Shown here: one piece after another, positions 1 to 11,170 of the stretch | Position numbering within the stretch: the first letter of the stretch is position 1 | Layout: the number at the start of each line of letters is the position of its first letter | Source: Epiperipatus broadwayi | Taxonomy: Eukaryota; Onychophora; Udeonychophora; Euonychophora; Peripatidae | NCBI GenBank assembly: GCA_028023455.1 | Contig: JAQFVV010012398.1 | Location: 4,116,682 to 4,180,681, forward strand | Direction of reading: 5' to 3' | DNA: 64,000 bases | Position numbers and translations under genes: made by a program | The notes under the pieces: model-generated | Database searches by the model: none | What the model saw: the letters and a program-made list of their open reading frames with translations, nothing else | What the model was told of the DNA's origin: nothing

Positions 1-2349
1 AATTTATCTATGTCCTGTTTTAAATTAGTGAGTTGCATTGTCAAATCTCTGCATTCAGTGATATGCAATCAATGTCTGTTATGAAGCAGGTTTAAAACTA
101 CACTGAAGCCTCCTCTCTCTACCAGATATGATGATGGAAATTCCAGCAAATACTTTTGTACAACAGTCCATAGAGCTGGGTATAGAAGTAGAATATCTTG
201 TTGCAGTAAAACCTTTTGATAATTATGTTTGATTGTACCTTGAGATCCTCATTCATGCTGATAGTTATCAGCTTATCTTGCAAAATTATGTACGGGTTAA
301 TTATCCAGTCTAGTATTTCCAATGATAGAATACCTTCAAATCTAGTTTTGAAATCCAAGTGAAGAGCTCCCAAGTGGTTGATATACAGCAAGATATTTTC
401 TTCTTGGCTTGTTTCTACCTTAAACAAGTTGGGGAATTGCAAAAACTCAGATCTTGCAATATTTTGCTTAAAAACATTAATCTGAAAACAAAAGCCAATA
501 CAACTGATTTTTCTTTGATGACATTCAAATTGTCTCCTTGCAGTTGTAAATTAACATCATTAAATTTTCCAAATAAGTCAGTTAAATAAGCAATATCTGT
601 TTTACTCTTAAGTAAATTTTCTTTCAAACTGGAATCCTCATCTTCCAAAAACTCTAAATCAGATTGAAAAAGCGCAAAAAATCTCACCAAACATAAACCT
701 TTTGAAAGTCAATAGACTTCAGAGAACCAATCAATAGAAATTATCACTTCCTTGCAAAACCAAGTGAACAGTATAATGTTCAAAGCATTACTTTGAATTT
801 TGTTCATAGTTATTATAACAAACTGAAGTGATTGATGCAATTTGTCACTAAGGTTCTTAGCTACTAAATGTTGCCTATGTATTATGCAGTGAACTGCAAG
901 CACTTCAGGTATGTGTTATTTCAGGTATTTTATGAAACCACAATAATGACCAATCATAGCTGGTCCTGGATCTGTCACAACAGATATTTTATTTGTTAAT
1001 AGAATCACTTTTTCCCTGAAAAATAGCTCCTTTAAATTAAAAATTGATTCACCTCTGGTGTCACTTTCTATAGTTTTAGAAAAAAGCAATTCTTCATGCA
1101 TTTCCTAATTTTGAATAAAGCAAACATACACCAGCAATAAAGCTTCATTACCAAGTAATGATGACTCATTTAATAGGAGGAAAAAACATTTTTTTTGCAA
1201 ATGATTACACAAATAATTTTCCACATCATGACTCATTATATCGATATGTCTTTAAACTGTGTTATTACACACAAAAGCCTTTTTTTAAGATCTTGTTCAG
1301 GTTTGTGAAGTTCACTGTTCAATACCTCTGTGTTGGCCAGTAGAATCAGATTCTTCCTTATGGTCTGCAACTCACCAGACTTTGTGATGAGTAGATATAT
1401 GTTGTATGATGCCATTAATTTATCATCATATTTTGCTTAGATGATGAAACAAACATATTATCTATCATAGTTCTCTTCAGAATTTTTTCTTTAAATGGTT
1501 GAAAATATGATAAACCTTTTTTGTTTTTGTAAAAGGGAATTCTATTTAAGAAATCTGCTAGTTTTGATGGTTTTGCTAAAGAACTTTTTCCCATATGAGG
1601 CACATTGGCAAATGTTTGTTTGATAATGATGGGACAAATCCTAGCTTCAAATAGTCCAAGCTGTACTGTCTACATTTTTTTTTTTGGTTGTCATATTATT
1701 ATCATAAGAAATAAAAACTTTTTATTAACAAACAATTTCAACAGTCCCTGTGATAAAAAAACAAAAACAATAAAGTATGTACTTACATGAAACAGAAGAT
1801 TTTTGTTCAAACTCAAATAAATAAACTATGTCCTCTGATTTTCTTTTTCATAGTACTGGCTTCTCAATAAATAATTATATTCAAAGTTCAAATCACAAAT
1901 AAATGCATGTCACATCAAACAAACCAATTTATAGTGTTTTATGAAAGCATAATCATATAAGACTGATAGATTCTGTTAATATCAAATATTGTATTCTCCC
2001 ACTGTGAGCAAGTCCAGACATGCAATGGTTTTTCATGTCCGCACTTGTTTTGACATGTTTGATAAGACAATGCACAGATTTTTGTGCTCCATGTATTTTC
2101 ATGCATTTTTACATATGACTCTTTTAATGACACATTTTGCCTTTTCATTTACAAGTTTGGTATGTACTTCTTAATTAGGTATCTATTGGAATCATACATA
2201 TTTTGAAATAACAAACAAATAGCAGTAGTAAGGGACTCTATTTTTACTGTCATTAACCACTAAATTTTTTTATTGAAATTATCAACCCATAGACAATTCA
2301 AATAGACCCCATGGGTCAATATCGACCAACTTTGGGAACTTTTGCCCTG
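1..2349 (-). mobile_element. hAT DNA transposon relic, ZBED5/SCAND3-like, open at left edge
   Basis: A decayed hAT element read on the minus strand. Its outer end is at 2349, where the minus strand begins CAGGGCAAAAGTTCCCAAAG, the CAG...TTCCCAAA style of hAT termini. The stretch 1720-2349 is leader or 5' UTR, with no clear coding. The transposase relic follows from about 1720 down to 110. The other terminus lies left of the window, so neither the second inverted repeat nor the 8-bp target duplication can be checked. The identity rests on the transposase blocks and is firm. The exact outer boundary is inferred from the terminal motif. Confidence 0.8.
110..1720 (-). pseudogene. hAT transposase pseudogene (ZBED5/SCAND3/FAM200-like)
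   Basis: Homology blocks occur in the order of a ZBED5/SCAND3-type transposase but in several frames with stops. A BED-finger remnant (LDYLKLGF...PMCLI, second Cys lost) lies near 1650-1720. It is followed by YNIYLLITKSGELQTI near 1330-1400 and LNESSLLGNEALLLVYVCF near 1110-1190. GESIFNLKELFF...TDPGPAMIGHYCGFI lies at 916-1101, AVHCIIHRQHLVAKNLSDKL at 709-903 and YLTDLFGKFNDVNLQLQGDN at 415-690. The dimerisation-region block HLGALHLDFKTRFEGILSLE...WIINPY lies at 119-442. Intact relatives usually read LDEST where this copy has LNESS, so the first acidic catalytic residue is changed. The TD of the second block remains. Frameshifts, stops and this substitution mark it as inactive. A domesticated gene is unlikely because no long frame survives. 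Confidence 0.85.
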
Positions 2350-2618
2350 TACTATAATTGCTATGTTTGAATAAATAACTCAGATGCAATTAAAGTTAGT
2401 TATCAACTCCTACTTTTCAACACAATACATTTCATATGCAAATACTTTAAGTTTGATAACCTTTTTTAACTGTTACTTTTTAATATTACAAAGTCTACGG
2501 TTAGTAAAAAAGTAATATATCTGGGTTTAGATAGTACTAGAAATATGCATTCTTTTAATATTGTTACTTTACAATCCTCATTTTAATAAAGATGACTAAA
2601 TGTAATATATCCATTCTA
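2350..2618. other. AT-rich spacer, nothing recognised
   Basis: Between the hAT end and the hairpin repeat I see no open frame, RNA gene or repeat. Confidence 0.5.
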
Positions 2619-2820
2619 CTTTGAACACTTCTAACAGAAACCTTTTATTGTACATATATGCATATACAATCTTACATTTCAACTGTCCTGCAGTCTTCTT
2701 CAGAGCCACTTTAATTTTTTTAAGTGGCTCCGAAGAAGACTGCAGTACAGTTGAAATGTAAGATTGTGTATGCATATATATATACATAAATAAAAGGTTT
2801 TTGCTAAAAAGTGTTCTAAG
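2619..2820. repeat. Long hairpin of two inverted Penelope-type units
   Basis: Two arms of about 90 bases (2624-2711 and 2721-2818) are near-perfect reverse complements around a short T-rich loop. Each arm reads outward from the centre: GTGGCTC, a CTGAAGAAG-type block, a short stem, GAAATG, then a TATATGCATATAT stretch and (AC)AATAAAAGG or its equivalent. CTGAAGAAG followed by a stem and GAAA is the hammerhead-bearing pseudo-LTR signature described for Penelope-like elements. The identification is by motif and layout only, because no protein remnant lies inside. Confidence 0.6.
2675..2705 (-). ncRNA. Hammerhead ribozyme-like core, left arm
   Basis: The minus strand reads CTGAAGA, then GACTG, a five-base loop and CAGTT (a five-pair stem II with one G-T pair), then GAAA. 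This fits the CUGANGA and GAAA conserved boxes exactly. I could not find a convincing stem I partner after a UH cleavage site, so self-cleavage is unproven. The facing arm at 2728-2758 has CCGAAGA, one core change. Confidence 0.45.
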
Positions 2821-3169
2821 TAGAGTGCATATATTGCATTTATATAGGATATTACAGCAAAATAGAGGAAGTGATAAATTTGGTAATATTTCTGAAAGAT
2901 GACAAAGTTCATAATAACATAATAGTTTATCATTATTGTTTTATAATTATTGTACTGAGTTCTTCTTAAGCAATTATTCATAATGAGATACCAGTGAAAA
3001 CATGACATATTCTCTTTCCAAACTCTTGGCTGCATCATCTCGGAATTAATGCACATTTTATAGGAATATATTTTATTCATTATAAAAAATTTTAAATGCA
3101 TTGTGATATTTTGTTTCATTTCTCAATCCATAATCGAACAAGATGCAAATAAATAAATAATCAATCAAA

Positions 3170-3795
3170 CAAGATTGAAATAAACAACTATTAATAATTA
3201 TATTTAAATATTTATCAAACCGGCTTTCATCTCCATTGAGACCTTCTCAAGATATTATATTATAGAATTCACATAAACAAATAATAATATTCACTCCATT
3301 TACTGGACATTATATTTCATTTTCTTTTTAAACATGTCCATATATTATAAATAAATAAATTTAACATAGTATACATCTAAAAATTTTAACAATATTTCTC
3401 CCAAAAAAAAAAAATAATAATAATAATAAAAATTAAATATATATTTTACATCTTTTAAAAAATACAAATAAATAAATAAATTGTTATTTACATATGTACA
3501 ACCATTTCCTACACTTTCCAATTGTTTAATAAAGCCCATTTCCCACCCAATTTAGCTGGACCCCTTTTACTATATTTACACATTTGTCTAAGTTTTCTTG
3601 AATATATAATGTTTCATAATATATTCTCTTATGGTAATTCTTCACATACTTAATAACACTTATATTTTCCTCACACTTCATTTTATGCCCTGTATCCAAA
3701 TAATGCAAATATGGCCTTGATCTCATGTCTTTTCTATTAATTGCTCGATCATGTTCCTTACCTCTCTCAGCTGCCATTCTCCCTGTCTGTCCTAT
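3170..3795 (-). mobile_element. Penelope-like element 3' fragment, inverted copy
   Basis: This segment is the reverse complement of 4165-4790. It contains the same end of the GIY-YIG ORF (minus frame at 3526-3777: AAERGKEHDRAINRKDMRS and KNYHKRIYYETLYIQENLDK), the same AT-rich tail and the same AGAAGGTCTC...GAAAGCCGG block at 3223-3251. A small frame change near 3550 replaces the last dozen residues. Head-to-head and tail-to-tail copies are usual for Penelope-like elements. Confidence 0.8.
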
Positions 3796-3839
3796 ATATA
3801 TTTTATTGCATTTTCCACAAAGGCATATAAACAGAAATT

Positions 3840-4437
3840 AAAGATGAAAAATAATTATGTAAAAATAGGTTACAAAGAAAAGGAAATCAGAAAAATTTTT
3901 GATGGTAAGGTAGATAAAGTAAATGAGGATAACAGGAATAGATATAGAGATAGTAAATGGATGTCTATTCCATATTTAGAAAAAGTATATAAAAGATTAA
4001 TGAAAGATAAATTGCCAAATAATGTAAAAATAGCTTGGAACAATAATAAGTCCTTGGGTAAATGGTTACATAATGCAAAAGAGTTAAATAATGTTAGTAG
4101 TATGATGGGGCTGGTATATAAAATTAGCTGTGGAAAATCCAATAAAATATATATAAGACAGACAGGGAGAACGGCAGCTGAGAGAGGTAAGGAACATGAT
4201 CGAGCAATTAATAGAAAAGACATGAGATCAGGACCATATTTGCATTATTTGGATACAGGGCATAAAATGAAGTGTGAGAAAAATATAAGTGTTATTAAGT
4301 ATGTGAAGAATTACCATAAGAGAATATATTATGAAACATTATATATTCAAGAAAACTTAGACAAATGTGTAAATATAGTAAAAGGTCCAGCTAAATTAGG
4401 TGGGAAATGGGCTTTATTAAACAATTGGAAAGTGTAG
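3840..4437 (+). pseudogene. Penelope-like element ORF, C-terminal part with GIY-YIG domain
   Basis: This is the C-terminal ~200 residues of a Penelope-like polyprotein, which normally carries a reverse transcriptase followed by a GIY-YIG endonuclease. It keeps the linker pattern IPYLEKVYKRLMKDKLPNNV...NNKSLGKWLHNAKE and the endonuclease opening GLVYKISC, then IYIRQTGRTAAERGKEHDRAI. The family motif YIGQTGR reads YIRQTGR here. The CxxC knuckle before it reads CGKS, so one metal-type Cys is missing. No reverse transcriptase lies upstream; the frame opens directly out of the inverted copy. The frame is uninterrupted to the TAG at 4435-4437, so the copy is fairly young but 5'-truncated. It is probably inactive because RT is absent and the GIY-YIG motif is altered. 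Confidence 0.85.
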
Positions 4438-4790
4438 GAAATGGTTGTACATATGTAAATACCAATTTATTTATTTATTTTTATTTTTTAAAAGATGTAA
4501 AATATATATTTAATTTTTATTATTATTATTTTTTGGGAGAAATATTGTTAAAATTTTTAGATGTATAATATGTTAAATTTATTTATTTATAATATATGGA
4601 CATGTTTAAAAAGAAAATGAAATATAATGTAAATAATGTTCAGTAGATGGAGTGAATATTATTATTTGTTTATGTCATTCTATAATATAATATCTTGAGA
4701 AGGTCTCAATGGAGATGAAAGCCGGTTTGATAAATATTTAAATATAATTATTAATAGTTGTTTATTTCAATCTTGTTTGATTGCTTATTT
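4165..4790 (+). repeat. Right arm of the Penelope inverted repeat
   Basis: The end of the GIY-YIG ORF, 3' UTR and tail are repeated in reverse at 3170-3795. At 4694-4722 the plus strand reads CTTGAGAAG, GTCTC, AATG, GAGAT, GAAAGC. The GTCTC/GAGAT stem followed by GAAA resembles a hammerhead stem II and box, but CUGANGA has two changes. The arms are separated by about 370 bases of ORF that occur only once. Confidence 0.75.
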
Positions 4791-6202
4791 ATTTATTTCT
4801 GTTTATGACAACATTATGGACAAATAAATCATATTGGATATTTGACCATCATAGTGATTAAGATGCAAATAATACATTTTGTTTTAATTTAAGAAAAACT
4901 GCTATTGAAATATTGGAAATGATTCAAACTGTGTTATAGTGAAATCATAAGTTGAAAAATGTTTTGAAGTAATTTTCTAAGATTTTGTAATGGCAAAAAG
5001 AACATTGAAACAATCCACAGAAGTATAAAATACAGTGTTACATTCACACCACAACTTACGGTCTAAACATGGTTTTAAAAATTTTGTTGTGAATAGCTAA
5101 ACTCTGACTCTATAAAACATGTTCATTCAAAGATAGTATTGTAAGTATTCTGGAGAGAGAACTAATCTCCAATTACCTTTTTACTAAGATACATTGTATG
5201 ACCAATGACCTGAAGATGAACTGGATTTATAATTTATTTATAAACCATAATGTAAAATTGGGCTTCTACTGATTTGACTGGTAGTTATGATTGTTGACAA
5301 TCATTTTTGATTAATGATAGAATTATAATAAATAATATTTCTGTAGGATAATTTTACACTACAAAAGTCTCATGTCTGGAAAAATTGAGTATTCATTTAT
5401 AATTTATCTTTAAAGCACATGTGCATTGGCTTAATCACTAATATTACTATTATTCATTATTGGATAATCTCTACTCTAATGAATGACTAATAAGAATTGT
5501 TAACAAATAGAATTAATCTGCTGACTTGTTTTTTAATTGGTGTTTTTATGTTCTATAATTAAAAATAGCTTGGTTGATCTTGATCATAAGATTTCTTCCT
5601 CTTTATGTTAGTCCTCATGTAGTGCTTAAGACATTTTGGGCTGCGATGAAAATTTTGGTCTGCTTTCAGATACAAATTTTAACTGGGACTTGCATTTATT
5701 ACTTTACTAGTTCACATTTATTTTAAAAATCTTTTCTATTGGAAAAGTCTGATAAATTTTTGATTATTTTAGAGATGGTCAAGTAATTATTCAATTTATA
5801 CTCCTCTGACCCACATATCTTAATCCATAATACTGCAGATAATGTAATCTCTGAATACATAATCTAGAAAGTCTTAAAATCACAAGCTAAGGATAAACTT
5901 CTCAATTTTGTGGCAAATGTTGAAATGATATCTTTATAGAATTAAAAAGACTCAAGTGAAAGCATAATGTAATAAGCCAATTACTTATTTGAACATCAGT
6001 TTAGATAGATGCACCGATGAGCCTTCAATGTTAAGTGCAAATGTAGCTCTATCCAGCCGCATTTTCTAGGGCTGCAACTGTTGGATCAGGATTAAGAGTT
6101 TTATTTGCTTTGAAATTGAAATTTAATCTATTTAATTATGTATACTAAATTTTTCAAGTTACTCAGATCAAATTTTTTTTAGAGATTTAACTTTTGCTAT
6201 CA
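4791..6202. other. Non-coding AT-rich stretch
   Basis: No genes are seen. At 5320-5360 (plus) and 5445-5510 (minus) there are short matches to the tandem repeat at 44188-44940 (AATAATATTTCTGTA; TATTCATTATTGGATAATCT), so part of this stretch is an old, folded-back copy of that repeat. Confidence 0.45.
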
Positions 6203-6237
6203 TTTTTTTTTTTTTTTTTCAAAAAAAAAAAAAAAAA
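6203..6237. repeat. T17-C-A17 palindrome
   Basis: Seventeen T, one C and seventeen A in a row form a perfect homopolymer hairpin. It could be a poly-A tail junction of two inverted retroposons or an assembly artefact. Confidence 0.7.
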
Positions 6238-7536
6238 TCAACAACTCTAGAATATTGTTTCTATTTGCTTTCTCATCTAAGCAAAGCTATCTATGAGATC
6301 AATAGTATTACTTTATATTGTTGATCCTTACTATTCATAAGGAGAAATTTTGTTTGTACCATTTCTTAGATCCAATAAAGATTAGTTATTTTTTCTTTGT
6401 TTGGAACAAAGAATATAGATCATACACAAATAGTTTAGGTCCAGTAACTTTTTTTAAGTATTATTTCTTAATACTTTATCCCTCACTAACAAATGATTAT
6501 TAGGAAAGTAACGTATCTGCATTAAGCCTCTTTTGGAAATAAGTAACTATTAATTCTATTCAGATTATGGGTAGGGTTTATAATAGCACATTAACCAATC
6601 ATGATTTATAGACACTAAGTTCTTCAATAACCAAGAATATTTCTGTTTATTCATATTGGTATGGTAATCACTATTTTGAAGTTGATCTTCTAATTTAACC
6701 TTCAGGTGAGACGTAAATTTTTTTTTTGTCCAAAGTTATAAGTTATTGATTGCTTTTCCTTTTAACAAAATAGCATTTATCTGTAGATTTTTCTAATCTA
6801 TATTTTATATTCTGTAATAGGATGAAATAACTTTTGAGACTAAACTCAAAATGTGAATGGCAAGGATTTTTCTTTGATCCTAATTTCCTTTTGTCCAAAA
6901 ATATTCTTGATAAGAAAAAGATCAGGTTTTAATATTTTTGAATTTTGACCAGCATATTGTAAATCTGTACCATACTATCAATTCTGATGTCATTATATAA
7001 TTTTATAGTCTTAGAATGTGCATCATTTATTGAGTAGTGCAGGTATTTAAAAATAAAATAATTCTTTTTCATAAATCAGATTTCAAAATTTTAAATTATT
7101 AATAATATACAGTACTTATAAATATAATATTAATGTTTGTCTGAAAGTTTGTGATAATATCATTTTATTTGTAATTGTTAGACTATTTCCATCATTTTGA
7201 AATAATTGTTAATGTCTTCAAACTTTAAACTTTTCAAATGCATTCAACTGTTAGAAATAACACCCAAGTTAGTATTTAATACAAACTTATGAGTGATATT
7301 ATTTATTTTTGTCTTCAAGTGTTGTTGGCCTGAGTACTAGCAGTATTCACATGGGAATTCAACTTGGGGACTTTGGGTTTTGAGTATTGAATTTAAAGTG
7401 AAGGTCTAACCAAGTAGACTAACTAGTCTTGCAAAGACAATAATCATTAGAAATTTTATGTACTTATCTATGAACGATTTTAAGCATTGATAAAATTATA
7501 ATAAAATCAAACAAATCCACTTTTCTTCTTATATTT
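6238..7536. other. Non-coding AT-rich stretch
   Basis: Nothing recognised on either strand; only short chance frames. Confidence 0.4.
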
Positions 7537-7716
7537 TGAATGCTTATTTAATTAAAATTTATCAATCTGACAGTTTTGATTAGTGAGCAATCTTCCTCAG
7601 AGCTCCTTCTTATTAATGTTTTCCAACTTTTGGAAAAACTGAGTAATGAGGAGCTCTGAGGAAGATTGCTGGGCAATCTAAATTGTCAGATAGATTAATT
7701 TTAATAAAGTAAGCTG
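7537..7716. repeat. Second Penelope-type inverted hairpin with hammerhead-like cores
   Basis: Two arms of about 68 bases (7537-7606 and 7648-7716) face each other around a 40-base loop. Each reads outward GAGCTCTGAGGAAGATT, a stem, an AAA block, TTGTCAGAT and TTAATAAA. At 7654-7683 (plus) CTGAGGA is followed by a perfect six-pair stem GATTGC/GCAATC with a TGG loop and then TAAA where GAAA is expected. At 7574-7602 (minus) CTGAGGA is followed by GATT/AATC and AAAA. The layout matches the hairpin at 2619-2820. Confidence 0.55.
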
Positions 7717-7959
7717 TTGAATGTATTTGAAAAGTTTAAATAAAGTTTGAATTTTTCTAAAGTCATTTAACAATTAATTCTAGATTATAGAAATAATCTA
7801 ATATATTATTACAAATAATTTTGTACTTCTTAATAGTATGAGAGTTTCATTACTTTATAATATAGCCCCAAACTACTATCATGAATAAAGTTCAAGATTT
7901 ATCAAATGATCATAGCAATCTTACCGCAATATTCTTCCAGGCAAAAATGTCTTGTATAC

Positions 7960-10760
7960 CATTAGTTATCTACTATAATGTCATTTTGAATTAGAAATTG
8001 ACTTATTCTAATATTTCTAATACATGACCCATTCAAAAACATTACAGTTATAACATTTTGCTTAATAGTTATGCACATTATGAACTTTTTTAAATAGATA
8101 TTTGTAATCATGATAGACAAAACAAAATTATGGTTCTTATTGCCAGAAGGCTGTAAAGTCATCAGACAAGTCAATGTTTGGAGTCCAAAGAGGAATTCTG
8201 ATAAGAATCCATTGATTGTGAACTCAGCGGTCATTTGCTGATCACTTTCAAGTGAAGAAAAATAGCATGAATTGGGAAAAAAATTATTTAATATTAAATA
8301 GGACATTGTTGATCTTTGTGCAGTTAGAAGAGATAATTGATTTAAAAAGTGAACAAATATTTTACTATAAAGGCACAAATATTGGAACTCAAATGAAGTG
8401 GAAATCATTATAAATAAAAAGTGAACAAAATTGTGGAGATTGATAGTGTATCAGACAGAGTGGCAAAGTTAATTATTCATCTTAATGGAAAATGTCAAAT
8501 GCAGATAATTCAAGTGTATAAGATTGTTATATGAATGTATAAAAGGCTTTTGACCAGAACAAAAAATATTCTAAAATTATCATGAAACATTTTAATGCTA
8601 GAATTGGTAAATAATTTTAAAATAAAAAAGCTCTGGGTAAATTAGGTTATAGAAACAGAAATGAGCGAGGACATTGACTTGTGGAATTTTCAGAAAAAGG
8701 AATTTTTTTCTTTGAAAAAATACTAAATGTAAATGAACATAAAAACATCCAAATGAAGTTACAACAGAATTGAATTATATTTTACCAACAGAAATTATGT
8801 ATTTAAGACTATAATGTTCTTAATAGATTCAACACAGAAAGTAATCATCAATTAGTGTGATGTAAGATGTGTGTTAATGTACAATTAGAAATCACAGTTG
8901 ATATTTCTAACTTTCAGAAATATTCCAATGAATTTAAATTAGAACTTGCAAATCATTTTAAAATATTAATAAAAGATTAATATTTAAATAAAATCATCAA
9001 GAATATAATAGATACACTATTAAAAGTTGCAACAAAAATAGCTGGTACAAAATAAAAGTAATTTATTAGTAAATTTTTCACTGAAACAATATATAAAGAA
9101 AAGAAGAAATATGAAAAAATATAAAAATGATTCATTAAGAAGAATCTGAATATCTAGAGTTTTGTAAAATAGTACAAAAGAAAGTTAATAAAAATATAAA
9201 AAATAAAATTGTATATTAGCAAAGAAAGTTATAGAAGTGAATAAAAGTCTCAAAAATGTAAAACAATATTTTAGTATTAATAGAAAAGTGTTTTGTGCAA
9301 TAGAAGAAATTATTACTAAAAAGATAGGTGACATCATGAAATATGTGGAAGAGTTTTATAAAGAATAATATAATAATAAAGAATGAGAAAACAAAATATT
9401 ATTACATTTTCTGAATTGGCTAGCATTTTAAATGAAGAAGTAAGACATGCAATTAAATATTTAAAGGGAAAAGCTCCAGGAAATATGGAATTGTAATTGA
9501 TAACTTAAAAGAAGCAGGTGAAAAAATACAAATAATGTTTTCAAAGTTATATACCAAATTTCTAGAAGATAAAAATATAACAAGTGATTGAAAAAATATA
9601 GTAGTAACAATGATGTTTAAGAAAGAGTGATAAAAATATTAGCCTATAAGTCTCTTTTATCAATTCTATATAAAAAATTAGCATGTCAATTACAACTCCC
9701 CTATAACAACTGTGGATTTTAACTGATCAAAAAAAATAAGCTGGATTTAAAAATGTTTTAACACAATGAATCACATCCAAATATTGAGAAAAACTTAAGA
9801 AAGAACCAATAAATATGAGTTGCTATTATGCTTTGGATCTATAGATTATGATTCTATAAGGCTATAAGCATATCCACAGTGATCAAAACATTGGAGCATC
9901 AAGATATAAACCCAGGATATTGCCATATTTTGAAAAATATTTATCAAAATGCAATAGGATGATTCTATATTTTCAAAACTTTTTACAATAGTTTAATAAA
10001 AAATGTTTTGTGGATTAAAATGGGAAACTAAAGAGTGAGATTAAATGGAGATTATTTAACTCATCAAGATTTTGCAGACACTAAATAATCTTCAGAGCTC
10101 AGGAAATATTGCAAAAGTTATCAGATAAAATAATGTAGAATTAAAGGTAAATGCTAGGAAAACTAAAGTAATATTCAAGTGATTTTCTCAAAAAGAAAAT
10201 AAAGAATGACAATGATAAATTAAAAGAAGTTAATATCTATAAATACCTTTGTAGAGATTATTAAAACAAATGGCAATATAATGGATGAAATTAATCATAG
10301 AGATAAAACTTCAGTGAAGTGCTTTTGGTAGAAATAATTCATTATTAAAAGAAAATAAATTTAGATGTTTGAAAAGAAAGGTTTTTAATAAATATGTTTA
10401 ACCAGTTGTTACAGATCTGTTATTTGGATAATTAACAGAAAAGCAATACAGAGATTTCAGATTGCGAACAACATATGGAGAAATGCATGTTAGGAGCAAT
10501 AAGAAAAGATAAAAACAAAATAGATGGGCAAGAGAATAAATAGATATTAATAACATTATTGAAAGAATTAACACTGAACTGGAGCTAGGTTGAACATATT
10601 GCTAGAAGGGATAATACTAAATAGATCATTAAAGTCTTATATTGGATCACAAGAGATTGCAACAGACTTAGAGACCATTCATGGAATGAATAGATAAAAT
10701 AAGAAAATTTACTAATGCTATATAAAAAAAATAGAGACTAGAAAAACTGGATAAAATGAT
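7960..10760 (+). pseudogene. RTE-type LINE, long but decayed copy A
   Basis: The copy carries the whole order of an RTE ORF (AP endonuclease, reverse transcriptase, C-terminal domain), with stops and frameshifts throughout. The endonuclease N-terminus lies near 8090-8400 in a diverged form. VDSVSDRVAKLIIHLNGKCQ...IIQVY follows at about 8437-8520, DFNARIG near 8590 and LGKLGYRNRNERGH near 8630. RT remnants include KYLKGKAPG near 9460 and KFLEDKNITSDWKNIVV near 9570. The catalytic FADD box near 10070 reads FADT. The C-terminal RTTYGEMHVRSNKK region lies near 10460. The element ends in ATGATGATGATAT at about 10755, the short 3' repeat shared by the other RTE copies here. Its 5' end overlaps a segment repeated in reverse at 29110-29500. 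Confidence 0.8.
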
Positions 10761-10849
10761 GATGATATATATGCATAATGATGAAGATAAAGTATGCTTT
10801 CAACATTTCTCTCTAATGCTTTTTCTTTGAGATTACTCTTCAAAGCTTA

Positions 10850-11170
10850 TTTAACCAATTCAAATTATTTTCAACTTACTTTGCTGTCAGATATTGCAGA
10901 CTCAACACTCCCCAAATATAAATCCATTACGTGCCCTCTATCAGAGAAATGAAGAAACATTAGAATGTTTTCTTATGGATTGTTCATCACATCTTCCTTG
11001 TCATACTCTTATCATTTAATATAACTCATTCAAACTCACTAATAATCGACAACCTCATAAAAAATATACAAAGTGGTTCTTTTTCCAATATAAAAAATTA
11101 CTACATTTATTCTTTTCACACTCTGGTTTGTAAGATACTATCTAAGCTTTAATCCCACATCTCACAATAC
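10850..11170 (+). pseudogene. LINE C-terminal fragment with CCHC-like zinc motif
   Basis: The plus strand encodes ITCPLYQRNEETLECFLMDC, the CPxC...E(T)xEHFLxxC zinc-knuckle motif found after the RT in Jockey/CR1/L2-like LINEs. The second Cys is Tyr. Upstream and downstream decay quickly and no RT core is seen. It is a different family from the LINE at 20-26 kb, whose motif reads ICPMCNKNEETMSHILDQC. Confidence 0.55.

Noticed and set aside
7962-8408. 148-codon minus-strand frame as a gene
   Set aside because: It is antisense to the RTE endonuclease N-terminus of copy A; a similar antisense frame exists at 29325-29639 for the same reason.
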